From the NCBI GenBank assembly GCA_934320895.1, contig CAKRFY010000057.1:1-10279 (forward strand): a stretch of DNA of 10,279 bases, in the 5' to 3' direction. The translations under genes were made by a program, and so were the position numbers. Below are positions 6,288 to 10,279 of the stretch, piece after piece. How positions within the stretch are numbered: position 1 is the stretch's first letter; every line of letters begins with the position of its first letter. Below the pieces are notes generated by a model. It saw only the letters and a program-made list of their open reading frames with translations, searched no databases and had not been told where the DNA came from. This DNA comes from an uncultured Lachnospiraceae bacterium (lineage in GTDB: Bacteria; Bacillota; Clostridia; Lachnospirales; Lachnospiraceae).

Positions 6288-7673
6288 TTATACTTGCTCC
6301 ATGATCTCGCCAACTGTCATATCGGGTTCTGCAATTCCTTTAAAAAGAATACGCATCATATAATAGTATAAAAGCTCCATATCGTGTTCCTGCAAATGAG
6401 CAGTTTGATAATGATATGAAAAATTCATTCCGCCGTTTTCAGTATGGGAAACTGTTAAATACATTTTTTTTGTCGCTGCACCATTTGCAAACCATTTTGA
6501 ATGTTGTGCAATATTTTCAAGATGTGGATTATCCATTTTTACAGTCATTGGCTGATATGTAAGATAACAGCTTTCATATGTTGTATTTTCAGGTGTTTTA
6601 TAGCGCCTTCTCATCTCATTTTCGATTAGTTCAGGATCATAATTACTATGCATATAGATTCTGTTTTGCACATCCTGTATCTCATGTGCTGCTGTCAGAA
6701 AATCCGTGTCAGCAGAAATTACTGTTCGGCAGGGAAACATGATTGTACGGCTTCCGCCTGATGTCCATTCATCGTGAGTGGAACGTCTTGAGATAAAGTT
6801 TTCAATAGTTATATCTTCCTGTCCGTTATTTACTTTTGATAGATATGTTCTTATTCCAAGTAACAGCAGATTAGTCATTGAAAGCTGATGGTTTGTGCAG
6901 AAATCCAACAGATTTTTTGTCGGTTCAGGTTCAAGATAATAATCCTTTACAGCTACAAATAAATTTTTGAGTTCGATATCTGCTGCTCTTAAATTTTTAT
7001 CATTGTGGAGTTTTCGTGCTTCTTCTAAAACTGCTGGACCCTGAATATCAGAATAGAGAGGTTCGCCTAAGTTGTCTAACTGGTCGTCCCAGAACTTTTT
7101 ATCTTTTAAAAATCTTTTTTCGTTATTTGCTTTTTTAAGATCTTTTGCTAAAACACTTTCGAAATCGGCTAATTCTTTAGGAAAATCAGAGCCGAATCTG
7201 TAATGAGTGTAAAGCTGCATCAGATCGTTTATCATAACGATTAAGCCGCAGGAATCAATGAGTCTGTGATCCATATGAATAAAAAATCCATTGTATCCAT
7301 CAGGAAGTTTTAACATAGTTACATCACACATTGGGATATTGTCACCATCCATTGTTTCGTATGCCCATTGCTGCATAAGATTATCTGCATCAGCCATATT
7401 CATATTTGAAAGGTCTTTTATTGGAATGTCCCTTGTATCATTTTCGACAATATACTGCGTTACATCTCCGTTTTCATCAGGTTTTGTGAAACGGATCCTC
7501 ATACATCCGTAACGCTCAAATTCAAGCTGTATGCATTTTTTTAAAAGACCAAAATCCAGAGCTGCTCTTAAAGATGCAACAACACTTACGCCTGAAACTT
7601 GTTGTGTTTTATATTTTTTTATCCAATTATAATGCATTTTTTGTGCTGCTGTTAAGGGATAGTACTTTTTCAT
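6288..7673 (-). CDS. Stand-alone NRPS-type condensation-domain acyltransferase
   Basis: A 461-residue protein that is a single condensation domain of the chloramphenicol-acetyltransferase-like superfamily, which joins a carrier-bound acyl group to an amine or alcohol. Core motifs run in order: C1 YPLTAAQKM (5-13), C2 ERYGCMRIRF (53-62), C3 HMDHRLIDSCG (133-143), a C4-like KKFWDDQL (192-199), and C5-like SRRSTHDEW with MFPCR (295-316). In C3 the catalytic second His (H136) and Asp (D140) are kept, but the first His is Asp (D135) and the Gly comes three residues after the Asp, giving HxxxDxxG. There is no fused adenylation or carrier domain; these are separate downstream genes. The start has AGGAGG (7680-7685) six bases upstream. 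Product unknown; an N-acyl amide is the leading guess. Confidence 0.88.
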   Translation of the reverse strand: MKKYYPLTAAQKMHYNWIKKYKTQQVSGVSVVASLRAALDFGLLKKCIQLEFERYGCMRIRFTKPDENGDVTQYIVENDTRDIPIKDLSNMNMADADNLMQQWAYETMDGDNIPMCDVTMLKLPDGYNGFFIHMDHRLIDSCGLIVMINDLMQLYTHYRFGSDFPKELADFESVLAKDLKKANNEKRFLKDKKFWDDQLDNLGEPLYSDIQGPAVLEEARKLHNDKNLRAADIELKNLFVAVKDYYLEPEPTKNLLDFCTNHQLSMTNLLLLGIRTYLSKVNNGQEDITIENFISRRSTHDEWTSGGSRTIMFPCRTVISADTDFLTAAHEIQDVQNRIYMHSNYDPELIENEMRRRYKTPENTTYESCYLTYQPMTVKMDNPHLENIAQHSKWFANGAATKKMYLTVSHTENGGMNFSYHYQTAHLQEHDMELLYYYMMRILFKGIAEPDMTVGEIMEQV

Positions 7674-7755
7674 ATCAAACCTCCTGATTATTCAAACAGT
7701 AATTTTGTTTCTTCTGAGAAAGTATCATATATTTTTGCAGATTACTACCCCTTTA

Positions 7756-7799
7756 GAGACTTAACGGACATTTTACATAAAATTGACCGAGACTTTACG
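7756..7799. promoter_or_regulatory. Direct repeats flanking a near-palindrome, candidate operator of the condensation operon
   Basis: GAGACTTAACG (7756-7766) and GAGACTTTACG (7789-7799) are direct repeats with one mismatch, 33 bases apart, about three helical turns. Between and touching them is an imperfect 25-base palindrome (7765-7789), CGG...CCG at its ends with 8 of 12 positions paired. On the minus strand it contains TAAAAT (7775-7770), a plausible -10 for the condensation gene about 97 bases from its ATG, but the -35 is poor. A regulator-dependent promoter fits; which protein binds is not shown. Confidence 0.45.
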
Positions 7800-7867
7800 C
7801 ACAAAAGGTTAAAAAATTTAGAAGTTTTGATAAATTTTTTGAAAGATGATTTGAAAAATAACATTAG

Positions 7868-7898
7868 ATAAAAAATACCGGCTGGGATAGTCGGTATT
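7868..7898 (-). terminator. Terminator of the alpha/beta hydrolase gene
   Basis: A 10-bp stem with one G-U pair, 7874-7883 with 7889-7898, and a 5-base loop. On the minus strand it is followed by TTTTTTAT, a good U-tract. It starts 23 bases after the hydrolase stop codon and separates that gene from the condensation operon. Confidence 0.85.
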
Positions 7899-7921
7899 TT
7901 GGAGATTTATAGATTTTAGAG

Positions 7922-8887
7922 TTAATCATACTTTTGAAAGAATTTTATGAGTTTATCGCGGTATAGCTCCTTTGCAACATATGGACTGCATAAATGTCTG
8001 GCATTAGGTACAAGCACAAGATCTTTTGGAGCACGACACAGAGAGTAGTTGAGTTTTGAATTTTGTGGACTTACATATGTGTCTGTCATGCCATGAAAAA
8101 ATAATACAGGTTTTTTATTTGTAAGCATTGCATATGTTGTATCAGCATCACACATTCTAAATCTGGCAAAAATATTACAGAACAGATCAAGTCTAAAAAG
8201 CATCAGTCCGATATGTTTAAGATGAAACCAGTTGTCAGCCAGATCTCTAAGCTGTTGTTTCATCGAATGAAAGCCACAGTCGGAGATAAGTCCTCTTACT
8301 TCTTTTGGGAGTTTATGACCGGATGCCATAAGAACAGATGCAGCTCCCATAGACTCACCATAGAGATATAAAGGCAGCTTGTTTTTGTTCCTTTTTGCAA
8401 TATAATATGCCCACCTTTGAACATCATATTGCTCTTTTGCTCCAAAAGTGATATATTCTCCCTCGCTTTCACCACAACATCTCTGGTCTATAAAGAGCAG
8501 ATTACAATTATTTTCATGAAGAAATCTGGCTGTATATGCAAAGTCACCAAAACCGCTTCCTTTGTAACCATGACTTAACAGTACAAATCTTTTGGCATCT
8601 TTGGCAGGTAGATATGATGCGTGAAGTTTTAGACCATCAATGCTTTGAATATAACAATCCTGCATATTCTGTTGTCTGCACCATTCCTTACCGCCTTCAT
8701 ATTCTTTTTCAAATTTATCCCTTGGATGATTGATCTTGGTCTTTGAAAAATTAAACCATTTCTTTTTGTTTAGTTTCTTTTTTTTCTTACATTGAACAGT
8801 CATTTTAAAAAATGACCACCCTGATGCCATGAAAACATCTGCGGCAACAGTTGTTAATGCAGATATTTTGATAAATTTATTTTTCAT
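7922..8887 (-). CDS. Membrane-anchored alpha/beta hydrolase
   Basis: A serine hydrolase of the alpha/beta fold, 321 residues, likely an esterase or lipase-like enzyme. The N-terminus has a hydrophobic segment (about 5-31) followed by a very lysine-rich stretch (34-43), which suggests a membrane anchor without a cleavage site I can identify. Catalytic features are the oxyanion motif SHGYKGSG (105-112), the nucleophile elbow GESMG with Ser179 (177-181), Asp269 in HGMTD, and His298 in NARHL. It resembles the YqkD-type family of Firmicutes. The start has AAAGGAG (8901-8907) but with a long 13-base spacing, and no alternative start is better. It has its own promoter and terminator. A link to the acyl cassette is possible but not shown. 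Substrate unknown. Confidence 0.88.
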   Translation of the reverse strand: MKNKFIKISALTTVAADVFMASGWSFFKMTVQCKKKKKLNKKKWFNFSKTKINHPRDKFEKEYEGGKEWCRQQNMQDCYIQSIDGLKLHASYLPAKDAKRFVLLSHGYKGSGFGDFAYTARFLHENNCNLLFIDQRCCGESEGEYITFGAKEQYDVQRWAYYIAKRNKNKLPLYLYGESMGAASVLMASGHKLPKEVRGLISDCGFHSMKQQLRDLADNWFHLKHIGLMLFRLDLFCNIFARFRMCDADTTYAMLTNKKPVLFFHGMTDTYVSPQNSKLNYSLCRAPKDLVLVPNARHLCSPYVAKELYRDKLIKFFQKYD

Positions 8888-8944
8888 AATTTTGTCGGAA
8901 CTCCTTTACTATATTTTTGTATATACCCGTGCATTTTTATTTAT

Positions 8945-8960
8945 GAATATTATAATATTC
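8945..8960. repeat. Perfect 16-bp palindrome in the divergent promoter region
   Basis: GAATATTATAATATTC is a perfect palindrome and contains TATAAT on both strands. It overlaps the -10 of the hydrolase promoter on the minus strand. It may be a regulator site or simply a symmetric AT-rich -10. Confidence 0.6.
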
Positions 8961-8977
8961 TTATGTACAAAAAGCAA
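8949..8977 (-). promoter_or_regulatory. Promoter of the alpha/beta hydrolase gene
   Basis: On the minus strand the -10 is a perfect TATAAT (8954-8949) and a weak -35 TTGCTT (8977-8972) lies 17 bases upstream. Transcription would start near 8942, giving a leader of about 55 bases. Confidence 0.5.
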
Positions 8978-9017
8978 ACAATGGATAAATGTATGTTTAG
9001 AGATTACTATTTTTTCT

Positions 9018-9046
9018 TTGCTAGTAAACAACAAGTATGATAAAAT
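9018..9046 (+). promoter_or_regulatory. Extended -10 promoter of the RNA methyltransferase gene
   Basis: The -35 is TTGCTA (9018-9023), spacer 17, -10 TAAAAT (9041-9046) with TG at 9038-9039. The element TGATAAAAT is identical to that of the TetR gene promoter. Transcription should start near 9053, leaving a leader of about 26 bases. Confidence 0.65.
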
Positions 9047-9078
9047 AAAGTGTATAAATATTTAGTTTGTAATGGAGT

Positions 9079-10041
9079 ATGGAATTGAACATAATAGAAA
9101 TTAAAGATTTTGATGCGAAAGAGCTTGATATATATGCGAGATTGTCAGAAGGACAGCTTTTAAACAGGGCTGAACCTGAAAAGGGAATATTTATAGCGGA
9201 AAGCCCGAAAGTAATAGAGAGAGCACTTGATGCAGGATATGAGCCGATTTCATGTCTTATTGAGAAAAAGCATATTGATGGCGAGGGAAAAGCTGTATTA
9301 GAGAAGTGCGACAGGATATATCAAAACACAAAAAGATATTCAGATGCAGAAAAACAGGAAAATCTTGTTTTGAAAAACAGCAAAGAAAATACGGTATCAG
9401 AAGAAAAATATGCCCTAAAAAATATCAAATACAAAGAAACAGATATGTCAGACTTTCCTGTATATACGGCAGAATTTGACATTCTCACCAAACTTACGGG
9501 TTTTAAACTCACAAGAGGAATGTTATGTGCAATGCACCGCAGACCGCTCCCGGCACTTGAGGAAATCTGTAAAGATGCAAAGCGTATAGCAGTTCTTGAA
9601 AATGTGATGAACCCGACAAATGTGGGTGCGATATTTCGCTCAGCGGCGGCACTTAATATGGATGCAGTTATACTCACAAATGGCAGCAGCAATCCTTTAT
9701 ACCGCAGAGCAGCAAGAGTGAGCATGGGTACAGTGTTTCAGATACCGTGGACATTTATCGATATATCTGGTAATGGGGAAACTTACATTGGGAGACTTCA
9801 TAGATTAGGATTTAAAACAGCGGCAATGGCACTTGATGACAATTCGGTAAGTATCGATAACGAAAGCGTAATGTCAGAGGAAAAACTTGCGATAATTCTT
9901 GGAACGGAAGGTGACGGGCTTTTAAAAAGCACGATATCTGAGAGTGATTATACCATCAAGATACCTATGTCACATGGAGTTGATTCGCTCAATGTCGCAG
10001 CGGCGAGTGCCGTTGTATTTTGGGAACTTGGAAATAAATGA
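9079..10041 (+). CDS. SpoU/TrmH-family RNA 2'-O-ribose methyltransferase
   Basis: A SPOUT-class methyltransferase that transfers a methyl group from S-adenosylmethionine to a ribose 2'-OH of rRNA or tRNA. All three SpoU motifs are present: motif 1 ENVMNPTNVGAIFRSAAALN (174-193, Arg187 expected catalytic), motif 2 ILGTEGDGL (273-281), and motif 3 IPMSHGVDSLNVAAASA (295-311), which form the trefoil-knot cofactor site. The N-terminal part is a substrate-binding domain with FIAESPKVIERAL (38-50). At 320 residues it is longer than usual (about 250-270) because of a charged, low-complexity insertion near 84-125. GGAG (9074-9077) is only one base from the ATG at 9079; a TTG at 9085 would have better spacing. 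An in-frame stop at 9070 rules out earlier starts. Target nucleotide not predictable. Confidence 0.92.
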   Translation: MELNIIEIKDFDAKELDIYARLSEGQLLNRAEPEKGIFIAESPKVIERALDAGYEPISCLIEKKHIDGEGKAVLEKCDRIYQNTKRYSDAEKQENLVLKNSKENTVSEEKYALKNIKYKETDMSDFPVYTAEFDILTKLTGFKLTRGMLCAMHRRPLPALEEICKDAKRIAVLENVMNPTNVGAIFRSAAALNMDAVILTNGSSNPLYRRAARVSMGTVFQIPWTFIDISGNGETYIGRLHRLGFKTAAMALDDNSVSIDNESVMSEEKLAIILGTEGDGLLKSTISESDYTIKIPMSHGVDSLNVAAASAVVFWELGNK

Positions 10042-10085
10042 CAAATCAGACTGTATTATTTATTAAAAAATTATATATAAACTAT

Positions 10086-10103
10086 TCTATAACCATTTAT
10101 AGA
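10086..10103 (+). terminator. Weak AT-only hairpin after the methyltransferase gene
   Basis: TCTATAA pairs with TTATAGA around a CCAT loop (7 bp, one G-C pair), followed by TCATTTTT. The stem is too weak to be a convincing terminator, but no better one is present between the methyltransferase and the next gene. Confidence 0.25.
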
Positions 10104-10150
10104 TCATTTTTGACCACTTATTGTTATTTTTCGTTTTAGACATATAAATA

Positions 10151-10159
10151 TGTTATACT
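10151..10159 (+). promoter_or_regulatory. Possible upstream promoter (extended -10)
   Basis: TGTTATACT is a good extended -10 (TATACT at 10154-10159), but the -35 region (TCGTTT) is poor. It would produce a transcript that includes the AGGAGG at 10188-10193 and the start of the last gene. Confidence 0.4.
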
Positions 10160-10187
10160 CTGAATGTTAACTAATATAATTTTATAT

Positions 10188-10237
10188 AGGAGGATTTTTA
10201 AACGATTGAAAATGTAGACAAACGTGTTTTAAAATGA
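10188..10237 (+). other. Orphan Shine-Dalgarno with a very short frame
   Basis: A perfect AGGAGG (10188-10193) is not followed by a normal start codon leading to a gene. A ten-codon frame beginning at ATT (10205) encodes IENVDKRVLK and stops at TGA (10235-10237); TTG at 10206 gives only three codons before TAG. This may be a leader peptide with a rare start, or a decayed gene start. Support is weak. Confidence 0.2.
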
Positions 10238-10243
10238 TATAAT
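10215..10243 (+). promoter_or_regulatory. Strong promoter of the gene at the right edge
   Basis: The -35 TAGACA (10215-10220, 5 of 6), 17-base spacer, and a perfect -10 TATAAT (10238-10243) with TG at 10235-10236. It is the best promoter in the window. Transcription would start near 10250, just before AAAGGAG (10253-10259). Confidence 0.8.
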
Positions 10244-10266
10244 GTGTTCATAAAAGGAGAATTATT

Positions 10267-10279
10267 ATGAACACAAAAA
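10267..10279 (+). CDS. Start of an unidentified gene (first codons only)
   Basis: An ATG at 10267 is preceded by AAAGGAG (10253-10259) with 7 bases of spacing and by a near-consensus promoter, so it is very probably a real gene start. Only Met-Asn-Thr-Lys can be read before the window ends, so no function can be given. The strong promoter suggests high expression. Confidence 0.7.

Noticed and set aside
6189..6371. Open frame of 60 codons on the + strand
   Set aside because: It lies antisense to the end of the condensation gene and the AT-rich spacer, with no ribosome binding site; composition is what AT-rich noise gives.
8829..9065. Open frame of 78 codons on the + strand
   Set aside because: It overlaps the hydrolase N-terminus antisense and runs through the divergent promoter region; it has no ribosome binding site and no recognisable protein features.
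9321..9725. Open frame of 134 codons on the minus strand
   Set aside because: It is antisense to the well-supported methyltransferase gene and contains no recognisable motif.
1..10279. CRISPR array, tRNA, rRNA, transposase or phage attachment site
   Set aside because: No regularly spaced repeats, tRNA-like cloverleaf, rRNA sequence or transposase-like frame was found on either strand.

Overview
The window looks like chromosomal DNA from a low-GC, Gram-positive member of the Clostridia, most likely Lachnospiraceae. This rests on AT-rich sequence, strong AGGAGG-type ribosome binding sites, extended -10 promoters (TGnTAAAAT), the gene order of the spc ribosomal operon, and accessory genes typical of gut Clostridia. 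The genus cannot be fixed from the sequence alone.

Region 1 (1-3530, + strand) is the distal half of the spc operon: the end of rplF, then rplR, rpsE, rpmD, rplO and secY. Two things are unusual. A roughly 300-base non-coding segment lies between rpmD and rplO, where most bacteria have almost no gap. It holds a long hairpin that could be a terminator, a good extended -10 promoter, and a strongly structured leader with mutually exclusive pairings just ahead of the rplO ribosome binding site. Second, a perfect 13-bp hairpin terminator closes the operon directly after secY, so adk, map, infA and the alpha-operon genes that often follow are not here.

Region 2 (3540-7800) holds a TetR-family regulator on the + strand facing a three-gene minus-strand cassette. 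In transcription order the cassette encodes a free-standing NRPS-type condensation-domain protein, an acyl carrier protein, and an AMP-forming acyl-activating enzyme, followed by a strong terminator. Together they form a minimal activate-carry-condense pathway: the ligase loads an acyl group onto the carrier and the condensation enzyme passes it to an amine or alcohol. This matches, from memory, the layout of fatty acid amide clusters reported from human gut Clostridia. Substrates cannot be read from the sequence. A repeat and near-palindrome region upstream of the condensation gene is a candidate operator.

Region 3 (7868-10279) holds a membrane-anchored alpha/beta hydrolase (minus strand) with its own terminator, a divergent promoter region, a SpoU/TrmH-type RNA 2'-O-methyltransferase (+ strand), and a promoter-rich stretch leading to the first codons of a gene that runs off the end.
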